A stretch of DNA of 64,000 bases from Amblyomma americanum (lineage: Eukaryota; Arthropoda; Arachnida; Ixodida; Ixodidae). Below the pieces are notes generated by a model. It did not search any database and was not told the origin of the DNA. It saw nothing but the letters and a program-made list of their open reading frames with translations. The position numbers were made by a program, and so were the translations under genes. The stretch is from positions 806,001 through 870,000 of the forward strand of contig NW_027526499.1 in the NCBI RefSeq assembly GCF_052857255.1, in the 5' to 3' direction. Below, one piece after another: positions 51,383-63,560 of this stretch (the stretch's first letter is position 1; each line of letters begins with the position of its first letter).

Positions 51383-54300
51383 GTGTTGAAGAAACTCCGT
51401 GTTGGAGAAACTCCGCGTCGGAGAATCTCCGTGTTGGAGAAACTCTGTGTTGGAGAAAGTCCGTGTTGGAGAAACTCCGTGTTGGAGAAACTCCGTGTTG
51501 GAGAAACTCCGTGTTTTAGAAACTCCGTGTTGGAGAAACTCCGTGTTGTAGAAACTCTGTGTCAGAGAAACTCCGTGTCGGAGAAACTCCCTGTTGGAGA
51601 AACTCCGTGTTGGAGAAACTCTGTGTCGGAGAAATTCTTTGTTGGAGAAACTCCATGCTGGAGAAACTCCTTATTGGAGAAACTCCTTGTTGGAGAAACT
51701 CCGTGTTGGAGAAACTCCGTGTTGGAGAAAACTCCGTGTAGGAGAAACTCCGTGTTTTAGAAACTCCGTGTTGGAGAAACTCCGTGTTGTAGAAATTCTG
51801 TCAGAGAAACTCCTTGTCGGAGAAACTCCGTGTTGGAGAAACTCCGTGTTGGAGAAACTCCGTGTTAGAGAAACTCCATGTTGGAGAACCTTCTTGTTGG
51901 AGAAACGCCTTGTTGGAGAAAATCCTTGTTGGAGAAACTCCATGTTGGAGAAACTCTGTGCTGGAGAAACTCCGTGTTGTGGAAACTCCATGTTGTAGAA
52001 ACTCCGTGTTGAAGAAACTCCGTGTTGGAGAAACTCCGTGTTGTAGAAACTCTGTGTCTGAGAAACTCCGTGTCGGAGAAACTCCGTGTTGGAGAAACTC
52101 CGTGTTGGAGAAACTCTGTGTCGGAGAAACTCCTTGTTGGAGAAACTCCGTGTTGGAGAAACTCCGTGTTGGAGAAAACTCCGTGTTGGAGAAACTCCGT
52201 GTTTTAGAAACTCCGTGTTGGAGAAACTCCCTGTTGTAGAAACTCCGTGTTAGAGAAACTCTATGTTGGAGAACCTTCTGGTTGGAGAAACTCCTTGTTG
52301 GAGAAAATCCTTGTTGGAGAAACTCCGTGTTTGAGAAACTCCGTGTTGGAGAAACTCCGTGTTAGAGAAACTCCATGTTGGAGAAAGTCCGTGTTGGAGA
52401 ATGTCCGTGTTGGAGAAACTCCGTGTTGGAGAAACTTCCTGTTGGAGAAACTTTATGTTGTAGAAACTCCGTGTTGGAGAAACTCCATGTTGTAGAAGCT
52501 CCGTGTTGGAGAAACTTCGTGTTGGAGATAATCCATGTTGGAGAAACTCCATGTTGGAGAAACTCCATGCTGCAGAAAATCCGCGCTGGGGAAACTACGC
52601 GCTGGAGAATCTCCGCGCCGGAGAGACTTCGTGTTGGAGAAACTCCGTGTTGCAGAAACTCCGTGTTGGAGAAACTCCGTGTGTGAGAAACTCCGAGTTG
52701 GAGAAACTCCGTGTTGGAGAAGCTCCGTGCTGGAGAAACTTCGTATCGGAGAAAGTCCGTGTCGGAGAAACTCCGTGTTGTAGAAACTCTGTGTCACAGA
52801 AACTCCGTGTCGGAGAAACTCCGTGTTGGAGAAACTCCGTGTTGGAGAAACTCTGTGTCGGAGAAATTCCTTGTTGGAGAAACTCCGTGCTGGAGAAACT
52901 CCTTGTTGGAGAAACTCCGTGTTGGAGAAACTCCGTGTTGGAGAAAACTCCGTGTAGGAGAAACTCCGTGTTTTAGAAACTCCGTGTTGTAGAAATTCTG
53001 TCAGAGAAACTCCGTGTCGGAGAAACTCCGTGTTGGAGAAACTCTGTGTTGGAGAAACTCCGTGTTAGAGAAACTCCATGTTGGAGAACCTTCTTGTTGG
53101 AGAAACGCCTTGTTGGAGAAAATCCTTGTTGGAGAAACTCCATGTTGGAGAAACTCTGTGCTGGAGAAACTCCGTGTTGTGGAAACTCCATGTTGTAGAA
53201 ACTCCGTGTTGAAGAAACTCCGTGTTGGAGAAACTCCGTGTTGTAGAAACTCTGTGTCTGAGAAACTCCGTGTCGGAGAAACTCCGTGTTGGAGAAACTC
53301 CGTGTTGGAGAAACTCTGTGTCGGAGAAACTCCTTGTTGGAGAAACTCCGTGTTGGAGAAACTCCGTGTTGGAGAAAACTCCGTGTTGGAGAAACTCCGT
53401 GTTTTAGAAACTCCGTGTTGGAGAAACTCCCTGTTGTAGAAACTCCGTGTTAGAGAAACTCCATGTTGGAGAACCTTCTGGTTGGAGAAACTCCTTGTTG
53501 GAGAAAATCCTTGTTGGAGAAACTCCGTGTTTGAGAAACTCCGTGTTGGAGAAACTCCGTGTTAGAGAAACTCCATGTTGGAGAAAGTCCGTGTTGGAGA
53601 ATGTCCGTGTTGGAGAAACTCCGTGTTGGAGAAACTTCCTGTTGGAGAAACTTTATGTTGTAGAAACTCCGTGTTGGAGAAACTCCATGTTGTAGAAGCT
53701 CCGTGTTGGAGAAACTTCGTGTTGGAGATAATCCATGTTGGAGAAACTCCATGTTGGAGAAACTCCATGCTGCAGAAAATCCGCGCTGGGGAAACTACGC
53801 GCTGGAGAATCTCCGCGCCGGAGAGACTTCGTGTTGGAGAAACTCCGTGTTGCAGAAACTCCGTGTTGGAGAAACTCCGTGTGTGAGAAACTCCGAGTTG
53901 GAGAAACTCCGTTTTGGAGAAGCTCCGTGCTGGAGAAACTTCGTATCGGAGAAAGTCCGTGTCGGAGAAACTCCGTGTCGCAGAAACTCCGTGTTGTAGA
54001 AACTACGTGTTGGCGAAACTCCTTGTTGTAGAAACTCCGTGTTGGAGAAACTTATTGTTAGAAAAACTCCGTGTTGGAGAAACTTCGTGCTGGAGAAACT
54101 CTTTGTCGGAGAAACTCTGTGTCGGAGAAAGTCTGTGTCGGAGAAACTCCGTGTTGGAGAAACTCCGTGTTGGAGAAACTCCGTGCTAGAGAAACTCTGT
54201 GTTTGAGACACTCCACGTTGGAGAATCTCCTTGTTGGAAAAAACCTTGTTTGAGAAACTGCTTGTTGGAGAAACTGTGTTGTAGAAATTCTGTGTCAGAG

Positions 54301-57300
54301 AAACTCTGTGTCGGAGAAACTCCGTGTTGGAGAAACTCCGTGTTGGAGAAACTCCGTGTTGGAGAAACTCCGTGTTAGAGAAACTCAATGTTGGAGAACC
54401 TTCTTGTTGGAGAAACTCCTTGTTGGAGAAAATCCTTGTTGGAGAAACTCCATGTTGGAGAAACTCCGTGCTGGAGAAACTCCGTGTTGTGGAAACTCCA
54501 TGTTGTAGAAACTCCGTGTTGAAGAAACTCCGTGTTGGAGAAACTCTGTGTTGGAGAAAGTCCGTGTTGGAGAAACTCCGTGTTGGAGAAACTCCGTGTT
54601 GGAGAAACTCCGTGTATTAGAAACTCTGTGTTGGAGAAACTCCGTGTTGTAGAAACTCTGTCAGAGAAACTCCGTGTCGGAGAAACTCCGTGTTGGAGAA
54701 ACTCCGTGTTGGAGAAACTCTGTGTCGGAGAAATTCCTTGTTGGGGAAACTCCGTGCTGGAGAAACTCCTTGTTGGAGAAACTCCTTGTTGGAGAAACTC
54801 CGTGTTGGAGAAACTCCGTGTTGGAGAAAACTCCGTGTTGGAGAAACTCCGTGTTTTAGAAACTCCGTGTTGGAGAAACTCCCTGTTGTAGAAACTCCGT
54901 GTTAGAGAAACTCCATGTTGGAGAACCTTCTGGTTGGAGAAACTCCTTGGAGAAAATCCTTGTTGGAGAAACTCCATGTTGGAGAAACTCCGTGTTGGAA
55001 AAACTCCGTGTTGTGGAAACTCCGTGTTGGGGAAACGCCGAGATGGAGAAACTTCATGTTGTAGAAACTCCGTGTTGAAGAAACTCCGTGTTGGAGAAAC
55101 TCCGTGTTGGAGAAACTCCGTGTTAGAGAAACTCCATGTTGGAGAAAGTACGTGTTGGAGAATGTCCGTGTTGGAGAAACTCCGTGTTGGAGAAACTTTA
55201 TGTTGTAGAAACTCCGTGTTGGAGAAAATCCATGTTGTAGAAACTCCGTGTTGGAGAAACTCTGTGTTGGAGAAACTCCCTGTTGAAGATACTCCGTGTT
55301 GTAGAAACTCCGTGCTGGAGAAACTCCGTGTTGGACAAACTCCGTGTTGGAGAAACTCCGCGCTGGAGAAACTTCGTGTTGGAGAAACTCCGCGTTGGAG
55401 AAACTCCGTGTTGGAGAAACTCCGTGTTGGAGAAACTCCGTGTCGGAGAAACTCCGTATTGGAAAAACTCCGTGTTGGAGAAACTTTATGTTGGAGAAAC
55501 TCCATGTCGAAGAAACTTCGTATTGGAGAAACTCCGCGTTGGAGAAACTTTATGTTGTTGAAACTCCGTGTTGGAGAAACTCCATGTTGTAGAAACTCCG
55601 TGTTGAAGAAACTCCGTGTTGGAGAAACTCCGCGTCGGAGAATCTCCGTGTTGGAGAAACTCTGTGTTGGAGAAAGTCCGTGTTGGAGAAACTCCGTGTT
55701 GGAGAAACTCCGTGTTGGAGAAACTCCGTGTTTTAGAAACTCCGTGTTGGAGAAACTCCGTGTTGTAGAAACTCTGTGTCAGAGAAACTCCGTGTCGGAG
55801 AAACTCCGTGTTGGAGAAACTCCGTGTTGGAGAAACTCTGTGTCGGAGAAATTCCTTGTTGGAGAAACTCCGTGCTGGAGAAACTCCTTGTTGGAGAAAC
55901 TCCTTGTCGGAGAAACTCCGTGTTGGAGAAACTCCGTGTTGGAGAAAACTCCGTGTAGGAGAAACTCCGTGTTTTAGAAACTCCGTGTTGGAGAAACTCC
56001 GTGTTGTAGAAATTCTGTCAGAGAAACTCCGTGTCGGAGAAACTCCGTGTTGGAGAAACTCCGTGTTGGAGAAACTCCGTGTTAGAGAAACTCCATGTTG
56101 GAGAACCTTCTTGTTGGAGAAACGCCTTGTTGGAGAAAATCCTTGTTGGAGAAACTCCATGTTGGAGAAACTCCGTGCTGGAGAAACTCCGTGTTGTGGA
56201 AACTCCATGTTGTAGAAACTCCGTGTTGAAGAAACTCCGTGTTGGAGAAACTCCGTGTTGTAGAAACTCTGTGTCAGAGAAACTCCGTGTCGGAGAAACT
56301 CCGTGTTGGAGAAACTCCGTGTTGGAGAAACTCTGTGTCGGAGAAACTCCTTGTTGGAGCAACTCCGTGTTGGAGAAACTCCGTGTTGGAGAAAACTCCG
56401 TGTTGGAGAAACTCCGTGTTTTAGAAACTCCGTGTTGGAGAAACTCCCTGTTGGAGAACCTTCTGGTTGGAGAAACTCCTTGTTGGAGAAAATCCTTGTT
56501 GGAGAAACTCCATGTTGGAGAAACTCCGTGTTGGAGAAACTCCGTGTTGTGGAAACTCCGTGTTGGGGAAACGCCGAGATGGAGAAACTTCATGTTGTAG
56601 AAACTCCGTGTTGAAGAAACTCCGTGTTTGAGAAACTCCGTGTTGGAGAAACTCCGTGTTAGAGAAACTCCATGTTGGAGAAAGTCCGTGTTGGAGAATG
56701 TCCGTGTTGGAGAAACTTCCTGTTGGAGAAACTTTATGTTGTAGAAACTCCGTGTTGGAGAATCTCCGTGTCGGAGAAACTCAGTGTCGGAGAAACTCCG
56801 TGTCGGAGAAACTCCGTGTTGGAGAAAGTCCTTGTTGGAGAAACTCCGTGCTGGAGAAACTCCGTGTTGGACAAACTCCGTGTTGGAGAAACTCCGTGCT
56901 GGAGAAACTTCGTGTTGGAGAAACTCCGCGTTGGAGAAACTCCGTGTTGGAGAAACTCCGTGTTGGAGAAACTCCGTGTCGGAGAAACTCCGTATTGGAA
57001 AAACTCCGTGTTGGAGAAACTTTATGTTGGAGAAACTCCATGTCGAAGAAACTTCGTATTGGAGAAACTCCGCGTTGGAGAAACTTTATGTTGTTGAAAC
57101 TCCGTGTTGGAGAAACTCCATGTTGTAGAAACTCCGTGTTGAAGAAACTCCGTGTTGGAGAAACTCTGTGTTGGAGAAACTCCGTGATAGAGAAACTCCA
57201 TGTTGGAGAAAGTCCGTGTTGGAGAATGTCCGTGTTGGAGAAACTCCGTGTTGGAGAAACTTTATGTTGTAGAAACTCCGTGTTGGAGATACTCCATGTT

Positions 57301-57311
57301 GTAGAAACTCC
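51383..57311. repeat. 6.25-kb higher-order repeat, copy 3 (5,929 bp)
   Basis: The series matches copy 2 with an offset of 6,265 bp up to about 52,770 and 5,929 bp from about 52,795 onward. The difference is one clean loss of 336 bp, exactly 21 monomers. The deletion removes the CCGCGTCGG marker expected near 52.98 kb. Confidence 0.88.
52770..52800. other. 336-bp (21-unit) deletion junction
   Basis: The unit GTGTCGGAGAAACTCC is followed here by GTGTTGTAGAAACTCTGTGTCACAG. In copy 2 the left units lie near 46,510 and the right units (with the rare CACAG) near 46,866. The join preserves the 16-bp phase, which fits unequal crossing-over or strand slippage between out-of-register monomers. Confidence 0.85.
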
Positions 57312-60300
57312 GTGTTGAAGAAACTCCGTGTTGGAGAAACTCCGCGTCGGAGAATCTCCGTGTTGGAGAAACTCTGTGTTGGAGAAAGTCCGTGTTGGAG
57401 AAACTCCGTGTTGGAGAAACTCCGTGTTGGAGAAACTCCGTGTTTTAGAAACTCCGTGTTGGAGAAACTCCGTGTTGTAGAAACTCTGTGTCAGAGAAAC
57501 TCCGTGTCGGAGAAACTCCCTGTTGGAGAAACTCCGTGTTGGAGAAACTCTGTGTCGGAGAAATTCTTTGTTGGAGAAACTCCATGCTGGAGAAACTCCT
57601 TATTGGAGAAACTCCTTGTTGGAGAAACTCCGTGTTGGAGAAACTCCGTGTTGGAGAAAACTCCGTGTAGGAGAAACTCCGTGTTTTAGAAACTCCGTGT
57701 TGGAGAAACTCCGTGTTGTAGAAATTCTGTCAGAGAAACTCCTTGTCGGAGAAACTCCGTGTTGGAGAAACTCCGTGTTGGAGAAACTCCGTGTTAGAGA
57801 AACTCCATGTTGGAGAACCTTCTTGTTGGAGAAACGCCTTGTTGGAGAAAATCCTTGTTGGAGAAACTCCATGTTGGAGAAACTCTGTGCTGGAGAAACT
57901 CCGTGTTGTGGAAACTCCATGTTGTAGAAACTCCGTGTTGAAGAAACTCCGTGTTGGAGAAACTCCGTGTTGTAGAAACTCTGTGTCTGAGAAACTCCGT
58001 GTCGGAGAAACTCCGTGTTGGAGAAACTCCGTGTTGGAGAAACTCTGTGTCGGAGAAACTCCTTGTTGGAGAAACTCCGTGTTGGAGAAACTCCGTGTTG
58101 GAGAAAACTCCGTGTTGGAGAAACTCCGTGTTTTAGAAACTCCGTGTTGGAGAAACTCCCTGTTGTAGAAACTCCGTGTTAGAGAAACTCTATGTTGGAG
58201 AACCTTCTGGTTGGAGAAACTCCTTGTTGGAGAAAATCCTTGTTGGAGAAACTCCGTGTTTGAGAAACTCCGTGTTGGAGAAACTCCGTGTTAGAGAAAC
58301 TCCATGTTGGAGAAAGTCCGTGTTGGAGAATGTCCGTGTTGGAGAAACTCCGTGTTGGAGAAACTTCCTGTTGGAGAAACTTTATGTTGTAGAAACTCCG
58401 TGTTGGAGAAACTCCATGTTGTAGAAGCTCCGTGTTGGAGAAACTTCGTGTTGGAGATAATCCATGTTGGAGAAACTCCATGTTGGAGAAACTCCATGCT
58501 GCAGAAAATCCGCGCTGGGGAAACTACGCGCTGGAGAATCTCCGCGCCGGAGAGACTTCGTGTTGGAGAAACTCCGTGTTGCAGAAACTCCGTGTTGGAG
58601 AAACTCCGTGTGTGAGAAACTCCGAGTTGGAGAAACTCCGTGTTGGAGAAGCTCCGTGCTGGAGAAACTTCGTATCGGAGAAAGTCCGTGTCGGAGAAAC
58701 TCCGTGTCGCAGAAACTCCGTGTTGTAGAAACTACGTGTTGGCGAAACTCCTTGTTGTAGAAACTCCGTGTTGGAGAAACTTATTGTTAGATAAACTCCG
58801 TGTTGGAGAAACTCCGTGTTGGAGAAACTTTATGTTGTAGAAACTCCGTGTTGGAGATACTCCATGTTGTAGAAACTCCGTGTTGAAGAAACTCCGTGTT
58901 GGAGAAACTCCGCGTCGGAGAATCTCCGTGTTGGAGAAACTCTGTGTTGGAGAAAGTCCGTGTTGGAGAAACTCCGTGTTGGAGAAACTCCGTGTTGGAG
59001 AAACTCCGTGTTTTAGAAACTCCGTGTTGGAGAAACTCCGTGTTGTAGAAACTCTGTGTCACAGAAACTCCGTGTCGGAGAAACTCCGTGTTGGAGAAAC
59101 TCCGTGTTGGAGAAACTCTGTGTCGGAGAAATTCCTTGTTGGAGAAACTCCGTGCTGGAGAAACTCCTTGTTGGAGAAACTCCGTGTTGGAGAAACTCCG
59201 TGTTGGAGAAAACTCCGTGTAGGAGAAACTCCGTGTTTTAGAAACTCCGTGTTGTAGAACTTCTGTCAGAGAAACTCCGTGTCGGAGAAACTCCGTGTTG
59301 GAGAAACTCTGTGTTGGAGAAACTCCGTGTTAGAGAAACTCCATGTTGGAGAACCTTCTTGTTGGAGAAACGCCTTGTTGGAGAAAATCCTTGTTGGAGA
59401 AACTCCATGTTGGAGAAACTCTGTGCTGGAGAAACTCCGTGTTGTGGAAACTCCATGTTGTAGAAACTCCGTGTTGAAGAAACTCCGTGTTGGAGAAACT
59501 CCGTGTTGTAGAAACTCTGTGTCTGAGAAACTCCGTGTCGGAGAAACTCCGTGTTGGAGAAACTCCGTGTTGGAGAAACTCTGTGTCGGAGAAACTCCTT
59601 GTTGGAGAAACTCCGTGTTGGAGAAACTCCGTGTTGGAGAAAACTCCGTGTTGGAGAAACTCCGTGTTTTAGAAACTCCGTGTTGGAGAAACTCCCTGTT
59701 GTAGAAACTCCGTGTTAGAGAAACTCCATGTTGGAGAACCTTCTGGTTGGAGAAACTCCTTGTTGGAGAAAATCCTTGTTGGAGAAACTCCGTGTTTGAG
59801 AAACTCCGTGTTGGAGAAACTCCGTGTTAGAGAAACTCCATGTTGGAGAAAGTCCGTGTTGGAGAATGTCCGTGTTGGAGAAACTCCGTGTTGGAGAAAC
59901 TTCCTGTTGGAGAAACTTTATGTTGTAGAAACTCCGTGTTGGAGAAACTCCATGTTGTAGAAGCTCCGTGTTGGAGAAACTTCGTGTTGGAGATAATCCA
60001 TGTTGGAGAAACTCCATGTTGGAGAAACTCCATGCTGCAGAAAATCCGCGCTGGGGAAACTACGCGCTGGAGAATCTCCGCGCCGGAGAGACTTCGTGTT
60101 GGAGAAACTCCGTGTTGCAGAAACTCCGTGTTGGAGAAACTCCGTGTGTGAGAAACTCCGAGTTGGAGAAACTCCGTTTTGGAGAAGCTCCGTGCTGGAG
60201 AAACTTCGTATCGGAGAAAGTCCGTGTCGGAGAAACTCCGTGTCGCAGAAACTCCGTGTTGTAGAAACTACGTGTTGGCGAAACTCCTTGTTGTAGAAAC

Positions 60301-63300
60301 TCCGTGTTGGAGAAACTTATTGTTAGAAAAACTCCGTGTTGGAGAAACTTCGTGCTGGAGAAACTCTTTGTCGGAGAAACTCTGTGTCGGAGAAAGTCTG
60401 TGTCGGAGAAACTCCGTGTTGGAGAAACTCCGTGTTGGAGAAACTCCGTGCTAGAGAAACTCTGTGTTTGAGACACTCCACGTTGGAGAATCTCCTTGTT
60501 GGAAAAAACCTTGTTTGAGAAACTGCTTGTTGGAGAAACTGTGTTGTAGAAATTCTGTGTCAGAGAAACTCTGTGTCGGAGAAACTCCGTGTTGGAGAAA
60601 CTCCGTGTTGGAGAAACTCCGTGTTGGAGAAACTCCGTGTTAGAGAAACTCAATGTTGGAGAACCTTCTTGTTGGAGAAACTCCTTGTTGGAGAAAATCC
60701 TTGTTGGAGAAACTCCATGTTGGAGAAACTCCGTGCTGGAGAAACTCCGTGTTGTGGAAACTCCATGTTGTAGAAACTCCGTGTTGAAGAAACTCCGTGT
60801 TGGAGAAACTCTGTGTTGGAGAAAGTCCGTGTTGGAGAAACTCCGTGTTGGAGAAACTCCGTGTTGGAGAAACTCCGTGTATTAGAAACTCTGTGTTGGA
60901 GAAACTCCGTGTTGTAGAAACTCTGTCAGAGAAACTCCGTGTCGGAGAAACTCCGTGTTGGAGAAACTCCGTGTTGGAGAAACTCTGTGTCGGAGAAATT
61001 CCTTGTTGGGGAAACTCCGTGCTGGAGAAACTCCTTGTTGGAGAAACTCCTTGTTGGAGAAACTCCGTGTTGGAGAAACTCCGTGTTGGAGAAAACTCCG
61101 TGTTGGAGAAACTCCGTGTTTTAGAAACTCCGTGTTGGAGAAACTCCCTGTTGTAGAAACTCCGTGTTAGAGAAACTCCATGTTGGAGAACCTTCTGGTT
61201 GGAGAAACTCCTTGGAGAAAATCCTTGTTGGAGAAACTCCATGTTGGAGAAACTCCGTGTTGGAAAAACTCCGTGTTGTGGAAACTCCGTGTTGGGGAAA
61301 CGCCGAGATGGAGAAACTTCATGTTGTAGAAACTCCGTGTTGAAGAAACTCCGTGTTGGAGAAACTCCGTGTTGGAGAAACTCCGTGTTAGAGAAACTCC
61401 ATGTTGGAGAAAGTACGTGTTGGAGAATGTCCGTGTTGGAGAAACTCCGTGTTGGAGAAACTTTATGTTGTAGAAACTCCGTGTTGGAGAAAATCCATGT
61501 TGTAGAAACTCCGTGTTGGAGAAACTCTGTGTTGGAGAAACTCCCTGTTGAAGATACTCCGTGTTGTAGAAACTCCGTGCTGGAGAAACTCCGTGTTGGA
61601 CAAACTCCGTGTTGGAGAAACTCCGCGCTGGAGAAACTTCGTGTTGGAGAAACTCCGCGTTGGAGAAACTCCGTGTTTGAGAAACTCCGTGTTGGAGAAA
61701 CTCCGTGTCGGAGAAACTCCGTATTGGAAAAACTCCGTGTTGGAGAAACTTTATGTTGGAGAAACTCCATGTCGAAGAAACTTCGTATTGGAGAAACTCC
61801 GCGTTGGAGAAACTTTATGTTGTTGAAACTCCGTGTTGGAGAAACTCCATGTTGTAGAAACTCCGTGTTGAAGAAACTCCGTGTTGGAGAAACTCCGCGT
61901 CGGAGAATCTCCGTGTTGGAGAAACTCTGTGTTGGAGAAAGTCCGTGTTGGAGAAACTCCGTGTTGGAGAAACTCCGTGTTGGAGAAACTCCGTGTTTTA
62001 GAAACTCCGTGTTGGAGAAACTCCGTGTTGTAGAAACTCTGTGTCAGAGAAACTCCGTGTCGGAGAAACTCCGTGTTGGAGAAACTCCGTGTTGGAGAAA
62101 CTCTGTGTCGGAGAAATTCCTTGTTGGAGAAACTCCTTGTTGGAGAAACTCCTTGTTGGAGAAACTCCGTGTTGGAGAAACTCCGTGTTGGAGAAAACTC
62201 CGTGTAGGAGAAACTCCGTGTTTTAGAAACTCCGTGTTGGAGAAACTCCGTGTTGTAGAAATTCTGTCAGAGAAACTCCGTGTCGGAGAAACTCCGTGTT
62301 GGAGAAACTCCGTGTTGGAGAAACTCCGTGTTAGAGAAACTCCATGTTGGAGAACCTTCTTGTTGGAGAAACGCCTTGTTGGAGAAAATCCTTGTTGGAG
62401 AAACTCCATGTTGGAGAAACTCCGTGCTGGAGAAACTCCGTGTTGTGGAAACTCCATGTTGTAGAAACTCCGTGTTGAAGAAACTCCGTGTTGGAGAAAC
62501 TCCGTGTTGTAGAAACTCTGTGTCAGAGAAACTCCGTGTCGGAGAAACTCCGTGTTGGAGAAACTCCGTGTTGGAGAAACTCTGTGTCGGAGAAACTCAT
62601 TGTTGGAGCAACTCCGTGTTGGAGAAACTCCGTGTTGGAGAAAACTCCGTGTTGGAGAAACTCCGTGTTTTAGAAACTCCGTGTTGGAGAAACTCCCTGT
62701 TGGAGAACCTTCTGGTTGGAGAAACTCCTTGTTGGAGAAAATCCTTGTTGGAGAAACTCCATGTTGGAGAAACTCCGTGTTGGAGAAACTCCGTGTTGTG
62801 GAAACTCCGTGTTGGGGAAACGCCGAGATGGAGAAACTTCATGTTGTAGAAACTCCGTGTTGAAGAAACTCCGTGTTTGAGAAACTCCGTGTTGGAGAAA
62901 CTCCGTGTTAGAGAAACTCCATGTTGGAGAAAGTCCGTGTTGGAGAATGTCCGTGTTGGAGAAACTTCCTGTTGGAGAAACTTTATGTTGTAGAAACTCC
63001 GTGTTGGAGAATCTCCGTGTCGGAGAAACTCAGTGTCGGAGAAACTCCGTGTCGGAGAAACTCCGTGTTGGAGAAAGTCCTTGTTGGAGAAACTCCGTGC
63101 TGGAGAAACTCCGTGTTGGACAAACTCCGTGTTGGAGAAACTCCGTGCTGGAGAAACTTCGTGTTGGAGAAACTCCGCGTTGGAGAAACTCCGTGTTGGA
63201 GAAACTCCGTGTTGGAGAAACTCCGTGTCGGAGAAACTCCGTATTGGAAAAACTCCGTGTTGGAGAAACTTTATGTTGGAGAAACTCCATGTCGAAGAAA

Positions 63301-63560
63301 CTTCGTATTGGAGAAACTCCGCGTTGGAGAAACTTTATGTTGTTGAAACTCCGTGTTGGAGAAACTCCATGTTGTAGAAACTCCGTGTTGAAGAAACTCC
63401 GTGTTGGAGAAACTCTGTGTTGGAGAAACTCCGTGATAGAGAAACTCCATGTTGGAGAAAGTCCGTGTTGGAGAATGTCCGTGTTGGAGAAACTCCGTGT
63501 TGGAGAAACTTTATGTTGTAGAAACTCCGTGTTGGAGATACTCCATGTTGTAGAAACTCC
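57312..63560. repeat. 6.25-kb higher-order repeat, copy 4 (6,249 bp)
   Basis: Module starts lie near 57,342, 58,910 and 61,895. The copy has the 21-unit segment that copy 3 lacks. It is one monomer shorter than copy 2, because a GTGCTGGAG unit and its neighbour are replaced near 62,130. It also has a private TTTGAG unit near 61,678. Confidence 0.87.

Noticed and set aside
61199..62464. 421-codon forward ORF, the longest in the window
   Set aside because: It is a plain translation of the satellite with a 16-residue period. Overlapping ORFs of the same peptide exist in other frames and on the other strand. There is no start context, domain or non-repeat segment, and its end is set by a variant unit containing TAG.
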